NCBI GenBank assembly: GCA_019056785.1
Contig: DXJV01000095.1
Span: 1 to 56,099 of the forward strand
Direction: 5' to 3'
DNA length: 56,099 bases
DNA from: Candidatus Heimdallarchaeota archaeon
Lineage (GTDB): Archaea; Asgardarchaeota; Heimdallarchaeia; JABLTI01
The notes below the pieces were generated by a model. The model was not told the DNA's origin, did not search any database, and worked only from the letters and a program-made list of their open reading frames with translations. Of the stretch, positions 24,416-33,825 are shown piece after piece; position 1 is the first letter of the stretch; every line of letters begins with the position of its first letter. The translations under genes and the position numbers were made by a program.

Positions 24416-25912
24416 TCATCTTAACACCAGTGTTTTCTTATAGGAGGGTTTCTTTCTTGCTTTTGTTGCTTGCTCAAAAGCATAAGCGATTTTTATGATT
24501 GTTTCCTCTTTATAGGCGCTGCTCATTATTGACAGTCCTACCGGCAGGTCAAATATTTCTCCCATTGGTACTGTGATGTTTGGGTAGCTGGCAACAGCTG
24601 CAGGCGAGGAGCTTCCTCCTGAGAATTTGTCCCCATTCAACAGGTCAATTGTCCAGGCTGGCCCGCCGCTTGGAGCGATGAGTGCTTCCACACGATGCTT
24701 TTTCAGTGCTGCATCTATTCCTTTTTTCCCGGCTAACTCTTTGCTTTTCTTTAATGCTTTCAGATATTCTTCCTCTTCCAGCGAGCCTTTTTCTTCTGCT
24801 GCTAGAAAGTGCTCCTGTCCGAAGTACGGCATCACTCTCTCTTTCTCTCTTTCGTTGAAGTCTATCAAGTCCTTCAATGTTTTATAAGGCAATTTTTCGC
24901 CATATTTTTCTAGGTAGGCTTTCATATCATTTTTCATCTCATAGAGGAGCACCAAGTATTCTTCCTCTCTGAAGTCTTGTGTTGTTTCGATATTTGCTTC
25001 ATCGATTATCTCTGCTCCCAGCTGCTCAAGGGTTTTCATTGCTTGCTCCATTAGTTTATCCCCTCTTCGATTGAAACCAAAAAAGTTTCGTGCCACACCG
25101 ATTCTCATTCTCTCTATTGCTCCTTCTTCGAATAATTGTTCATTTTCGATTATTGCTGACTTCTTTTGTTGTGTAGTTATGGTATCTTCTTCATCGCTTC
25201 CGCTTATCACTTCTAAGAGTATTGCGGCATCTTTTACTGTTCGGGCCATTGGTCCTGCTGTGTCTTGGCTATGAGCGATTGGTATTATCCCTGTTCTGCT
25301 TACTAGTCCCAGTGTTGGTTTAATGCCTACAATGCCATTTGTCTGAGCCGGGCAGATGATCGAGCCATCTGTCTCTGTTCCGACTGCAGCTACACACAAA
25401 TTTGCTGCTGCTGCCACTGCTGACCCTGAACTCGAGCCACAAGCGGAACGATCCAGTATGTATGGGTTCTTTGTTAACCCCCCTCTACTACTCCAACCAC
25501 TCGTTGATCTTGTGGAGCGAAAGTTTGCCCACTCGCTTAAGTTGGTTTTGCCGATGATTATTGCTCCGGCTTTACGTAACTGTTGAACCACAAAAGCATC
25601 CTCTTCCGGATAGTGGCCTACAAGAGCCAACGAGCCGGCTGTCGTCATCATTCTGTCTGCAGTATTAATGTTGTCTTTAATCATAATTGGTATTCCATGC
25701 AATGGCCCTCTAACGTTTCCTGCTTTTCGTTCGCGGTCAAGTTGTTCGGCGATTTGAAGTGCATCCGGATTAAGCTCAATTACAGCATTTAGTCTCGGAC
25801 CCGTCTTATCTATGGTAATTATTCTTCTGAGAAATTCCTTCACTAATTTTTTTGCACTTACCTTCCCCGTTTTGAGCCTTTGCTGTGCTTCTTCAATGGT
25901 TAATTCTTTCAC
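24416..25912 (-). CDS. Amidase signature family hydrolase
   Basis: 498 residues with the amidase signature: catalytic Lys79 in GIPIMIKDNIN, the glycine/serine-rich ACGSSSGSAVAAA (about 157-169) holding the cis-Ser, and the nucleophile Ser184 in GTETDGSIICPAQTNG, then GIKPTLGLVSRTGIIPI. It hydrolyses carboxamides. GatA is a relative, but no gatB or gatC lies nearby and GatA-specific context is missing, so a free-standing amidase is more likely. The coding strand is rich in A-ending codons (AGA, ATA, GCA), unlike genes beyond 26 kb. No signal peptide. Confidence 0.9.
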   Translation of the reverse strand: MKELTIEEAQQRLKTGKVSAKKLVKEFLRRIITIDKTGPRLNAVIELNPDALQIAEQLDRERKAGNVRGPLHGIPIMIKDNINTADRMMTTAGSLALVGHYPEEDAFVVQQLRKAGAIIIGKTNLSEWANFRSTRSTSGWSSRGGLTKNPYILDRSACGSSSGSAVAAAANLCVAAVGTETDGSIICPAQTNGIVGIKPTLGLVSRTGIIPIAHSQDTAGPMARTVKDAAILLEVISGSDEEDTITTQQKKSAIIENEQLFEEGAIERMRIGVARNFFGFNRRGDKLMEQAMKTLEQLGAEIIDEANIETTQDFREEEYLVLLYEMKNDMKAYLEKYGEKLPYKTLKDLIDFNEREKERVMPYFGQEHFLAAEEKGSLEEEEYLKALKKSKELAGKKGIDAALKKHRVEALIAPSGGPAWTIDLLNGDKFSGGSSSPAAVASYPNITVPMGEIFDLPVGLSIMSSAYKEETIIKIAYAFEQATKARKKPSYKKTLVLR

Positions 25913-26068
25913 GAGTCCTCACTTCCCAAACTACTCTCTTTCTCTTTCAAATAATTTTCCTTTTGCAATGGAAAGTGAGAAAGTCTATGCTTACAAAAAA
26001 AGGTTAGAAAAAATAATGGGATCCCCCTTTTATTGAGGGGAGTTCTACCGTACTCTTCTGAAGAGGGG

Positions 26069-27883
26069 TTATTTTTGCGGGCGGATGATCAATAGGGAAA
26101 CCACAATAGGTGCGATTAATAGTACCAGCAACATTAACAAGATAAGGAAATTATTGTGTTTAATGCCTTCTTTATTGGATACCACGTCAAATTGATGAAC
26201 CGTTGTTATTCCGGTGTTGTAATATTCGTCTGTTGCTTCCACCCAGATTTTCACTTTATCGCCTGTGCTTGCCCTCAAGATGAAGCTGGCTGACCAAGTG
26301 TTTACATCTGTTTTTTGCATCGCAACAGAGAATTGTTCGCCATTGATTGTGTAGTATAATTTTACGGAGGTAAGATTGCTTGCATCTTCGATTTGAACTG
26401 TTACAGTCACATTTTGGTATGCTTTTAGTGTTTCTGGTATTGAGAGAATGGTAATATTTGGTGCCAAGAGATCGTCTGGAATGATGGTAATAGTATAATA
26501 ATCATTATTGTTGTCGAGTTGTCGCACATTTCCACCACTATCATTCACCCAGACATAGAATTGTAATTGGGAGAACACCTCGAGTGTTTCTGTGAAATTA
26601 TAACCGAAGTATAACCAAGTCTCATTCTTTGGTTGCGGTGGAGCTACTTGTGTTAATGTCATATTGTCACTCTTCCAGGAGCCATCACTTATACGATAGT
26701 AAATGAGACACTTGTCAACATCACTTTGTTCTGTGACATTCACATTAACTCCTACAATTTCACCAACTGTGAGTTGTTTGTCGTAAAATACTTTGACTGT
26801 TGGTTTCCAATGGTCCCAATGAACCGAGAAGACAGACCAGTATTTCAAGTTCTTATCTCGAAACACATGATATTGTCCTTCGGTGTTATTCACAATAAAT
26901 TCCCATGTGATGTTTGTTCCAATTGGATAAGTTGGAAAAGAGAAGTTAAACAAGTAATTATCAAGATTAATGTCTGCTATGGTATAATTTGTCCACACGC
27001 CGTCAATAGCATAATGTAGAATGACAGTATCAATTGATAACGTAGCATTTGACACCAACATGGTGGCATTCAGCGTTAGGGTATCATTAAAGTCAATAGT
27101 TGGAGGAACAGATTCACGATAAGCAAACTCCGGCCCGACAACCTCTACAGTAAATGCAATTTCCTCTGTATTCTTTGCTGGAGTGTCATCAACTGCCTTT
27201 ACTTTAATAGTGTGCTGTCCTCTGCTGTCTGCAGAGCAGATCCAGTTCCACTTAAAGTGTGTTTGTCCGGGAGTGGGGGCAGTAATACTATACCGTAGAT
27301 CACTGTCAATATAAAATTCAATCAGACTTAAATTCGAGTCATCAAAAACCTCCACTGTTACAGGATAAATTCCCCAGACTTTTTCCAGCGGGCTATTTGG
27401 TTTAAGAAAGCTCATCACTGGAAGTTCTGTATCTATAAAGACATATTTTCCCCATTCTGTTGGAGTGCTTTTAATATCGGTATTGGTTATTGCTACCACT
27501 GTGATATTATAATAAGCAGAATCATCATGTGATCCTTGCGTTAAAATCGGTGAAAGGATGTTTGTAGCAAAAGTTTCATCATCCTGCCTTGTAAGTGTTT
27601 TACTGGCATTAGCAGTAGAATAATCATTTGCTAGAATTGTCGCTATTGATTGATTTAAGTATAATTGCAAAGTTTCAGTATAATAATCGTAATTGAAACC
27701 TGGTAAAGTTATCTCAACATTCACTTCTAATGAATAGTCAGGATTGATCACCACATCAATAATGGTTACTGCAGGCGGTTCTTCTGCTGCTGCATTTTTC
27801 ATTTGAAGCGAGATAAATGTGACAAATGGCAACACCAGAACAATTATTGCCAGGGTAATTAGTTTCTTTGAACGCCAATTCAA
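26069..27883 (-). CDS. Large surface protein with repeated Ig-like domains and C-terminal anchor
   Basis: 604 residues: an N-terminal signal segment (LITLAIIVLVLPFVTFISL), several beta-sandwich modules with the recurring form SNLSLIEFYIDSD / SNLTSVKLYYTINGE / SDVDKCLIYYRISDGSW, which suggest at least three related Ig-like repeats, and a C-terminal membrane segment (FLILLMLLVLLIAPIVVSLLI) with RPQK. Many NxS/T sites are present. It may be a surface-layer or adhesion protein. Composition is ordinary. It stands alone between amidase and eS17. Confidence 0.82.
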   Translation of the reverse strand: MNWRSKKLITLAIIVLVLPFVTFISLQMKNAAAEEPPAVTIIDVVINPDYSLEVNVEITLPGFNYDYYTETLQLYLNQSIATILANDYSTANASKTLTRQDDETFATNILSPILTQGSHDDSAYYNITVVAITNTDIKSTPTEWGKYVFIDTELPVMSFLKPNSPLEKVWGIYPVTVEVFDDSNLSLIEFYIDSDLRYSITAPTPGQTHFKWNWICSADSRGQHTIKVKAVDDTPAKNTEEIAFTVEVVGPEFAYRESVPPTIDFNDTLTLNATMLVSNATLSIDTVILHYAIDGVWTNYTIADINLDNYLFNFSFPTYPIGTNITWEFIVNNTEGQYHVFRDKNLKYWSVFSVHWDHWKPTVKVFYDKQLTVGEIVGVNVNVTEQSDVDKCLIYYRISDGSWKSDNMTLTQVAPPQPKNETWLYFGYNFTETLEVFSQLQFYVWVNDSGGNVRQLDNNNDYYTITIIPDDLLAPNITILSIPETLKAYQNVTVTVQIEDASNLTSVKLYYTINGEQFSVAMQKTDVNTWSASFILRASTGDKVKIWVEATDEYYNTGITTVHQFDVVSNKEGIKHNNFLILLMLLVLLIAPIVVSLLIIRPQK

Positions 27884-28148
27884 CTTCTTTCACCTGTGAA
27901 TTCCATTTAGAGCAAATTGCTTCTTTTTTCAGTATTCGGTCATTTAATCATTAATCTTTTTAAACTTTTCACACCTTTTGATGAAGAGGATTATTCTTCA
28001 AAAAGGTTATTATGACTGAATGCTAAAAAGAGTAGCAGAACGAGATTTTATAAGGGCTTTGATGGTTTGAAAAAAACAGATGATTAATAAGAAGATTTAT
28101 TAATTACCACAAAGGGCTTACAGTCAATTTCACGGAGGAATCCCACAG

Positions 28149-28394
28149 ATGGGTAAAATTCGTTCCGATAAAATAAAAAGAACTGCAAAAGAATTAGTGG
28201 CAAAATACCATCAACATTTATCAACCGATTTCGATAAAAATAAAATCCTCGTGGCCAAGCTAACTAATGTGCAATCAAAGCGCATGCGCAATCGAATTGC
28301 CGGCTATGTCACACGCATTATGGTTCAAATTAAAGATGGTAAAGTCCAAGTAATTGAAAAATTGAGTGTGGGAAGCTCATCTCACTTTCAATAA
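28149..28394 (+). CDS. rps17e: Ribosomal protein eS17
   Basis: 81 residues: MGKIRSDKIKRTAKELVAKY at the start and RMRNRIAGYVTRIM in the middle are diagnostic of eS17, shared by archaea and eukaryotes and absent from bacteria. The family is 60-80 residues in archaea. GGAGGAA lies before the ATG, and a TTTATTAATT stretch about 50 bases upstream may be the TATA element. It stands alone, divergent from the surface protein. Confidence 0.96.
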   Translation: MGKIRSDKIKRTAKELVAKYHQHLSTDFDKNKILVAKLTNVQSKRMRNRIAGYVTRIMVQIKDGKVQVIEKLSVGSSSHFQ

Positions 28395-28477
28395 GTAGGA
28401 AGAATTCGGTCTATTTTTTCAAGTTTTTATCTACTGTTCCTTTTCTTTCATTTTCAATAGCATTTACCGGGAGAATT

Positions 28478-29707
28478 TTAAGAGGAAAGTTTTGCTAACA
28501 CTTGACTCTTTATTTTTTGGAAGTCTTTTCTCGCAGCCTCAGCTGTCTTCCCCAGTCCCATGAGAAATACATAAGTGTGTGAATTGTTGTTGACAGGAAG
28601 GAGAGGAGTTAAGACGCCATCAATGGTACTTACGAGCTCAAATTTCGAGAGTTTATTTTTAATGGATTCTACTATCAACTTGGAAAAGTATGCATAACCA
28701 TTAAGTTTTACCGGTGTGATGGGTTTTCCCTCTACTACTGCGAGTAATTTTTCCGCCAGATTTTCTGTTGCGAGAGAGCTTAAAGCAACGAAAGGTACAG
28801 TAATACGAGGGTTGACTTCTATGACAAAGATCTCTTCTTTTGTGACGACAAAATCAACACCTACAAACCCCTTTAGATCCAGATGTGAAATGAGTTCTTT
28901 CGACATGTTCAAAACTTTTTCATTTTGCGCTCCTAGGTTGAGGGGTACACTACCACCCAAATAGTCTCCTGTGTTATGTTTTGATTCAATCTTTAGGTTT
29001 TGGTGGTTAATGGAAATTGGCACTACTGTCTCACTATTTGCAAAAAGGCTGGTGCTTATAGGTATTCCTTTAATGAACTCTTGAACTATGCAGTTATCCA
29101 TTCCTGACACCGCGTTTGCTGCTCGTAAACCGTAGCGCAATTCTTTGATGGAATTGACTTTCGTTAACCCCTGACAGCCAACCCCATCGATAGGTTTAAC
29201 GATTAATGGAAAGCCCAAGGGACTCACTTCATCGACGATCTTATCGAAAGAGTCATTGAAATTGGGTGAAAAAGTTGCTGGAACGCTCATATTCAACTCG
29301 CGGGCAAGTTTCATGGTTTGTAATTTATCTGCAGCAAATTCAATGGAATCCGGCTTGCTTCCAAGATAGGTGGAGTTAGAATTACTAATTAAACACGAAA
29401 GATCTTTCAAGATGCCCTTTGTTTCTGGAGCAGAAGTAATAGTATAGTCACATAAATCTGTGAAAGTTTTTATGCCATTTATAAAATCCTCATAACTTGA
29501 AACCGTTTTAAATTCATGAATGGGAGAAATACGGATATGTTGCATCAGCCGGTGGTCAATTAACGTAGCAATTTCAAACCCGAGTTGAGCAAATTGTTCG
29601 ATAGTGCTTCGCAAGATAGAGTAACTTTCAGCAAGACGAACCAGAGGAAGGTCTTCTTCGACAAAACCGCCGCCGACGATATAATCAACGATGAGGATTT
29701 TTTTCAT
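28478..29707 (-). CDS. mfnD: ATP-grasp ligase, MfnD-like (tyramine-glutamate ligase candidate)
   Basis: 409 residues with an ATP-grasp domain: FPLIVKPIDGVGCQGLTKV (ATP-binding lysine and glycine loop), IVQEFIKGIPISTSL and the metal-binding GVDFVVTKEEIFVIEVNPRI. The overall form, starting ILIVDYIVGGGF, resembles the archaeal family that includes MfnD, which joins glutamate to tyramine in methanofuran synthesis. That would fit the formylmethanofuran dehydrogenase genes about 20 kb away. Other ATP-grasp specificities remain possible, so the symbol is tentative. It is followed at 28394 by eS17 in the opposite direction. Confidence 0.65.
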   Translation of the reverse strand: MKKILIVDYIVGGGFVEEDLPLVRLAESYSILRSTIEQFAQLGFEIATLIDHRLMQHIRISPIHEFKTVSSYEDFINGIKTFTDLCDYTITSAPETKGILKDLSCLISNSNSTYLGSKPDSIEFAADKLQTMKLARELNMSVPATFSPNFNDSFDKIVDEVSPLGFPLIVKPIDGVGCQGLTKVNSIKELRYGLRAANAVSGMDNCIVQEFIKGIPISTSLFANSETVVPISINHQNLKIESKHNTGDYLGGSVPLNLGAQNEKVLNMSKELISHLDLKGFVGVDFVVTKEEIFVIEVNPRITVPFVALSSLATENLAEKLLAVVEGKPITPVKLNGYAYFSKLIVESIKNKLSKFELVSTIDGVLTPLLPVNNNSHTYVFLMGLGKTAEAARKDFQKIKSQVLAKLSS

Positions 29708-29800
29708 TTCTCCACAACCTATTAGTAATTAGCAAGTCGAGTTGTGGATAAACGATTTAAAATTCTTTGTGAAATGTTGAAAAGAGCTTTTCTCAGTGAA

Positions 29801-30490
29801 TTAATGCTTCATAACAGGGAAGTGATAGCCTTGGGCTTGTTTATCGTAATAGGCAATTTCTTGTTCAACAAGGCTTCTAAATGATAATTCAACACGTTCT
29901 TTTTGCCAGCCGAGGATCTTGCTCAGCTCTTCTACTGTCAAAAAGCCTGAGGGAGGAACTAAATTGAGGATGGTGAGTAAGTCTCTTGAAAGTTCGGCCG
30001 GCTTGAAGGTTATGAGGATCGCTTTGTTTTTCATTTTAAACATCTTGGGGACAAGTCCTGCAGCCGCCAAATACTCAAGTGCCTTTTTAATTTCCTTCGG
30101 TGGAGCAACCCAGTTTGGTCGTTTCTCTGCGAAAATTTTGCAAAAGTCCTTGAATAACATAACGCCGCCATAGTTTCTGCTCTCCTCAATACCCACTTCC
30201 AAGATTTCCTTTGCCAAGAAGTGCTCGAATTTCTCTTTGTCTTTGAATCGTTTTTTATCCACTTTATCGCCAACGCCGATCAATTCGGGCATACCTGCTT
30301 CTTGCCGCAGCTTTACTAAGCGGGCATCAACAGCATGGGTTCCTTTAATTTCTTCTTTGTATTTCTGCTCTAGTTCCAGAACCCCTTTCTTTATGATCTC
30401 TTTTTTCGCTTTTTTGTCTTCTTCTTCTATTTCTTGCAGGCCCTCTGCGAATTTCTTATAGGCGTCCTTTAAATTCTCTTTTTCACTCAA
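29801..30490 (-). CDS. ESCRT-II subunit of the EAP30 family (Vps22/SNF8-like)
   Basis: 229 residues in the order of eukaryotic SNF8/Vps22: a charged N-terminal coiled coil (1-60), then PELIGVGDKVD matching the EMLGVGDFY motif, LEVGIEESRNYGGVMLFKDF (first winged helix; compare CLALKHRNGGLI in human), IKKALEYLAAAGLVP, ILITFKPAELSRD (compare LIQSVPAELN), then a second winged helix ending GFLTVEELSKILGWQKERVE (compare GYVTVSEIKASLKWETERA) and QAQGYHFP. ESCRT-II remodels membranes in eukaryotes, and homologues are known in Asgard archaea. No Vps25 or Vps4 gene is adjacent. Confidence 0.9.
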   Translation of the reverse strand: MSEKENLKDAYKKFAEGLQEIEEEDKKAKKEIIKKGVLELEQKYKEEIKGTHAVDARLVKLRQEAGMPELIGVGDKVDKKRFKDKEKFEHFLAKEILEVGIEESRNYGGVMLFKDFCKIFAEKRPNWVAPPKEIKKALEYLAAAGLVPKMFKMKNKAILITFKPAELSRDLLTILNLVPPSGFLTVEELSKILGWQKERVELSFRSLVEQEIAYYDKQAQGYHFPVMKH

Positions 30491-30574
30491 TGTTTATTCC
30501 TCAAATGTCTATATGATTTCAGACTATTTAACTGTTCATAAATTAACACATGAGAGCAGCAACAATCTTTTTTG

Positions 30575-30703
30575 CTAGCTGTTTTTCTTACTAATTTCTA
30601 ATAAAGCTTTGCCAGCACCCCTAACTAGGAACTCATCAACAGCTTTATTATCTATACATATAGGAATACTTTTTTTAGAGGCATTTGCGTTGTAAAATAC
30701 ATT
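30575..30703 (-). other. Short open frame without a standard start, possible gene remnant
   Basis: Between the EAP30 and aCPSF2 genes the minus strand has a 42-codon open frame ending at TAG (30575-30577). It reads NASKKSIPICIDNKAVDEFL and VRGAGKALLEISKKN, which looks like real protein, but no ATG, GTG or TTG starts it. It is either the 3' remnant of a lost gene or chance. Confidence 0.25.
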
Positions 30704-30753
30704 GAATTATTAAATGTCTGACAATGGATTATATGTAATGCGGTTGTGGAAAA

Positions 30754-32112
30754 TTGATTAAGATTACAATGTTTGGTGCTGCCAAAGAAATTGGCCGAAG
30801 CGCTATTTTAGTGGAAGATAAGGATACAAAGATTCTTTTGGATTGTGGTTTGAAAATTCGACCGAAAAAGCCCACAGAAAAACCTGAGGGGCTAGATAAA
30901 TATGCAAAGGAGCTCCAAGGAGTGGTCATCTCTCATGCACATTTTGACCACTCTGGTTATATCCCAGGTATCGTTCGAGCTGGATATGAAGGAAGCATTC
31001 ATATGACCCAACCAACCAGAGACATTTGTGAAATTCTCTTTCGAGATCATTTGAAAATCGAGGGGGCACGTTTCTGGAACGAAGAAGACATGTATAATAG
31101 CCTTTATCAAGTTGCAAATCACTATTATGAAGAGACATTTCAATTGGCGGATGGTGTTTCAGCAACTTTTTATGACGCGGGGCATATTTTAGGGTCTGCA
31201 AGCGTTCTCCTTGATTGGAAAGGGCAACTAATTTTCTATACAGGTGATATTAACACCTTCGAAACTCCCTATCATGACACAAATAAATATCCCACTCTTG
31301 AAGACATTTCTATTTTAATTTCCGAAGCAACAAATGGGCTACGTGACCTCCCAGATCGAGAAGTACCAAACCAAGCTCTGGTAAGAGCAATTTATGCCAC
31401 GCATAAAAGAGAAGGAGTGACAATAATTCCTACTTTTGCTTTAGGACGCGGGCAAGAAATTGAAGCCATTTTAGCTCAAGAATTTATAAACAAACCATTT
31501 AACATTTATGTTGATGGGATGATTTTAAAGATGAACAATGTCTATCGACGCTATTTTCATGAGTACTGGGTTTCCAAGAAAATCCTGGAATGGTGCCGAG
31601 AGCACCGGCTAGAGGTACCTTTTGATATCCCCAACTTCATCCCTGTCAATCGAAACTTAGCAGATGATTTGGATTCCTTTAGAAAAATGATTGTTTCTGA
31701 AAAGAAGCTGACAGTTGTGCTCTCGACCTCTGGAATGTTGGAAGGAGGACCCATTCATTCTTATCTTCATTATGCTGCTGAGAATCCAAATAATCTTATT
31801 GCCATTTCTGGTTATCAAGTCGAAGGGACTGTTGGGCGCGAAATTCTTGATGGTTCACGGGAGATCACTTTATTTAGCTGGGGAAATAAAAAGGGCATTA
31901 AAATCAGAATTAATGCCGAGGTCCGGCAATTCTCCTTCTCGGGTCATGCACAAAGAAATGAACTCATAAAAATGATTAAAGCCATTAATAGCGAGAAAAT
32001 TGTCTTTGTTCATGGTGTAGAAGAATCTGCACACCATCTTAAAGAGGATCTTGCGAATGGTGCTGAAATTTTCATCCCAGATATTCGAAAGCCACTTGTC
32101 TTTCCAGACTGA
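30754..32112 (+). CDS. MBL-fold beta-CASP ribonuclease, aCPSF2-like
   Basis: 452 residues. The metallo-beta-lactamase motifs are SHAHFDHSG (His61, His63, Asp65, His66), GHILGSAS and the GDIN aspartate. The beta-CASP part has IIPTFALGRGQE, STSGMLEGGP and SFSGHAQRNEL. It lacks N-terminal KH domains, so it is the aCPSF2 type, related to eukaryotic CPSF73, and acts in RNA 3' processing or decay. The start is TTG at 30754: it yields the usual family N-terminus (IKITMFGAAKEIGRSAILVE) and has GTGGA upstream. It is convergent with rpo6. Confidence 0.92.
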   Translation: MIKITMFGAAKEIGRSAILVEDKDTKILLDCGLKIRPKKPTEKPEGLDKYAKELQGVVISHAHFDHSGYIPGIVRAGYEGSIHMTQPTRDICEILFRDHLKIEGARFWNEEDMYNSLYQVANHYYEETFQLADGVSATFYDAGHILGSASVLLDWKGQLIFYTGDINTFETPYHDTNKYPTLEDISILISEATNGLRDLPDREVPNQALVRAIYATHKREGVTIIPTFALGRGQEIEAILAQEFINKPFNIYVDGMILKMNNVYRRYFHEYWVSKKILEWCREHRLEVPFDIPNFIPVNRNLADDLDSFRKMIVSEKKLTVVLSTSGMLEGGPIHSYLHYAAENPNNLIAISGYQVEGTVGREILDGSREITLFSWGNKKGIKIRINAEVRQFSFSGHAQRNELIKMIKAINSEKIVFVHGVEESAHHLKEDLANGAEIFIPDIRKPLVFPD

Positions 32113-32141
32113 AAGTATTAAATGCAGAAAAGGGGAAAGAA

Positions 32142-32426
32142 TTATTTTCCCTTCAAGAGCCAACTTAAGGGGATATTTTGATAACTCCCATCAGGTAACA
32201 ACCGGGAAACAGTTAAGGGGAGAACGTTTTTCTTTAATTCTTCTTGTGCAATAATGATGGGGTCAGTCATTTCTTTTTTCAAGCGAATTAAGATTGGGGC
32301 TCCCAGGGAAATTTGCAGCCCTCTGGCGCCAATAATTCGTGCTTTTTCAAATCGAGTCAATTTTTTCGGCCCAACAACAATCTCATCGGCAACTATTTCT
32401 TTTCGAGTTGGGGTTTCTGCAGACAT
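32142..32426 (-). CDS. rpo6: DNA-directed RNA polymerase subunit Rpo6 (RpoK)
   Basis: 94 residues, homologous to eukaryotic RPB6 and bacterial omega. The diagnostic stretch is [20 protein letters not shown] followed by APILI, and the C-terminus ends in PLSWLLKG. It helps assemble and hold the large subunits. In many archaea rpoK lies just after rps9 and rpoN; here it stands alone about 12 kb away from uS9. It ends 29 bases from the convergent aCPSF2 gene, with a GGGAAAG/TTTTCCC hairpin in the gap. Confidence 0.93.
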   Translation of the reverse strand: MSAETPTRKEIVADEIVVGPKKLTRFEKARIIGARGLQISLGAPILIRLKKEMTDPIIIAQEELKKNVLPLTVSRLLPDGSYQNIPLSWLLKGK

Positions 32427-32619
32427 CTTCTTACCTCTTACAATGAAAGGGATAGCAAATGTTTGGATTATAAAGTTTTTCGTATGAATTCCATTATTCC
32501 ATTTGGCTATTTTAATTATTATTTGTTATCTAGAGAATATTGCCCCCCTTTTAGAGCACAATTTTTAAGATTAACAAGGAACTATTTCTCATAGAATAAC
32601 AAATGGTTGAGGTTTAAAA

Positions 32620-33099
32620 TTGACACAAAACAAACTCCAAACAGCTTTTGATATGATCAAATCCTATGTCGAACAGCTCGAACAGCAGCTTCAAGAAAAA
32701 GACCAACAACTCAAAGAATCACAGAAGCAATTTGAAACATTAGCTGCAGAGAAGAATGACGCCGCTGAGAAACTAGCAAAAATGGAAAAAGATATGGCAG
32801 AACTCTCGTCTGTCTATGAGGAGTTGCAAAAGAAACAAGAAAGCAGGATTGATTTTCAAGAGGTCTTTCGCTTGTACATCATTTTAACAGAACAAGTGCT
32901 GGACGGCTCTGCCCATATTAAAATCCTCTCGCTTTTGCATGGTGCCAAGGAATATTTAACCAAAGATGAGCTTGCCAAAGCAAGTGGCATTCGTCCGGCA
33001 GCAACACTCCGTGCCATCTTCGACTTACGAAATAACGGTCTTGTTGAATATGACGATGAAACTGAACGGGTGAAATTAGTTCGACGATTGTTCGAGTAA
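32620..33099 (+). CDS. Coiled-coil plus winged-helix protein
   Basis: 159 residues. Residues 1-75 form a long heptad-type coiled coil (YVEQLEQQLQEKDQQLKESQ and on). Residues of about 85-159 look like a winged helix: IKILSLLHGAKEYLTKDELA, KASGIRPAATLRAIFDLRNN and GLVEYDDETERVKLVRRLF. The start is TTG with GAGGT about 7 bases upstream. It may be a dimeric transcription regulator. Winged helices also occur in ESCRT proteins and an EAP30 gene is close by, but no specific similarity supports that link. Confidence 0.75.
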   Translation: MTQNKLQTAFDMIKSYVEQLEQQLQEKDQQLKESQKQFETLAAEKNDAAEKLAKMEKDMAELSSVYEELQKKQESRIDFQEVFRLYIILTEQVLDGSAHIKILSLLHGAKEYLTKDELAKASGIRPAATLRAIFDLRNNGLVEYDDETERVKLVRRLFE

Positions 33100-33161
33100 T
33101 TCTAACGATTCTGGATCGAGAAAAACTACACAGTATTTAAGAATAAGGGAGAACCCCTCAT

Positions 33162-33536
33162 TCAAAACGCTGCCAAGAGGGGATTGTGACTATTTGCTCT
33201 TCGAAACTGTGACTCGAGTATATAAGTCACTTTGCAATGCTCTTTATGGATCACTTCTCGAGCTCGTTCTCCCATAATCCTACAGACCAGAATTAATTTA
33301 TGTATCTCTTCCTTGTTTGACCAATCAATCAAATCAAAGATAGTACGATAAGTTACCGGTCGCCACCACAGAAGTAAATAAACACCAACAGTTTCGCCAT
33401 TATCATTTGTAAAGACATAATTGAGTTTTTTATTGTTCCCAAATGGAACATCCTTCTGGAATTTCACACCTCGTTTTTCCAAATAATTTTCAATAATTTG
33501 CTTCACTTCATTGTCTTTAAGTCCTGTTTTTTCCAA
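33162..33536 (-). CDS. Small protein of unknown function, possibly restriction-endonuclease-like fold
   Basis: 124 residues, soluble, alpha/beta: VKQIIENYLEKRGVKFQKDV, LNYVFTNDNGETVGVYLLLW, then HKLILVCRIMGERAREVIHK and CKVTYILES. The order helix - strand with D/E - strand - helix is like PD-(D/E)XK folds, but the catalytic residues are not clear, so the function stays open. The ATG is at 33536, with GGAGGTCT just upstream, and the neighbours give no hint. Confidence 0.6.
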   Translation of the reverse strand: MEKTGLKDNEVKQIIENYLEKRGVKFQKDVPFGNNKKLNYVFTNDNGETVGVYLLLWWRPVTYRTIFDLIDWSNKEEIHKLILVCRIMGERAREVIHKEHCKVTYILESQFRRANSHNPLLAAF

Positions 33537-33825
33537 TCTTAAAAGAGACCTCCTGTAATTGAACGATAGTGAGATTCGTAAATATTGCGCCCCAAATATT
33601 TACGCAAGTTTAACAACACTCACCCAACCGATAAAAACCTTTTGTATACAACAACTTTTTATTGAATAAACAATCAGCTAAACTAACAACCCGTTTATGC
33701 GGAGAAAAATAAGTAAGGAGAAATAATTGATAATAAAAAAACAAGGAAAAAAGCAAGAGGTTTAAGGGAATAATAGTAGCTCGAATGAAAATATTTAAAC
33801 AAAAAAGAGACAAACCATACTTGAA

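Noticed and set aside
24416..25912. GatA subunit of the Glu-tRNA(Gln) amidotransferase
   Set aside because: The amidase signature fits GatA, but gatB, gatC, gatD or gatE are absent around it. A stand-alone amidase is the safer call.
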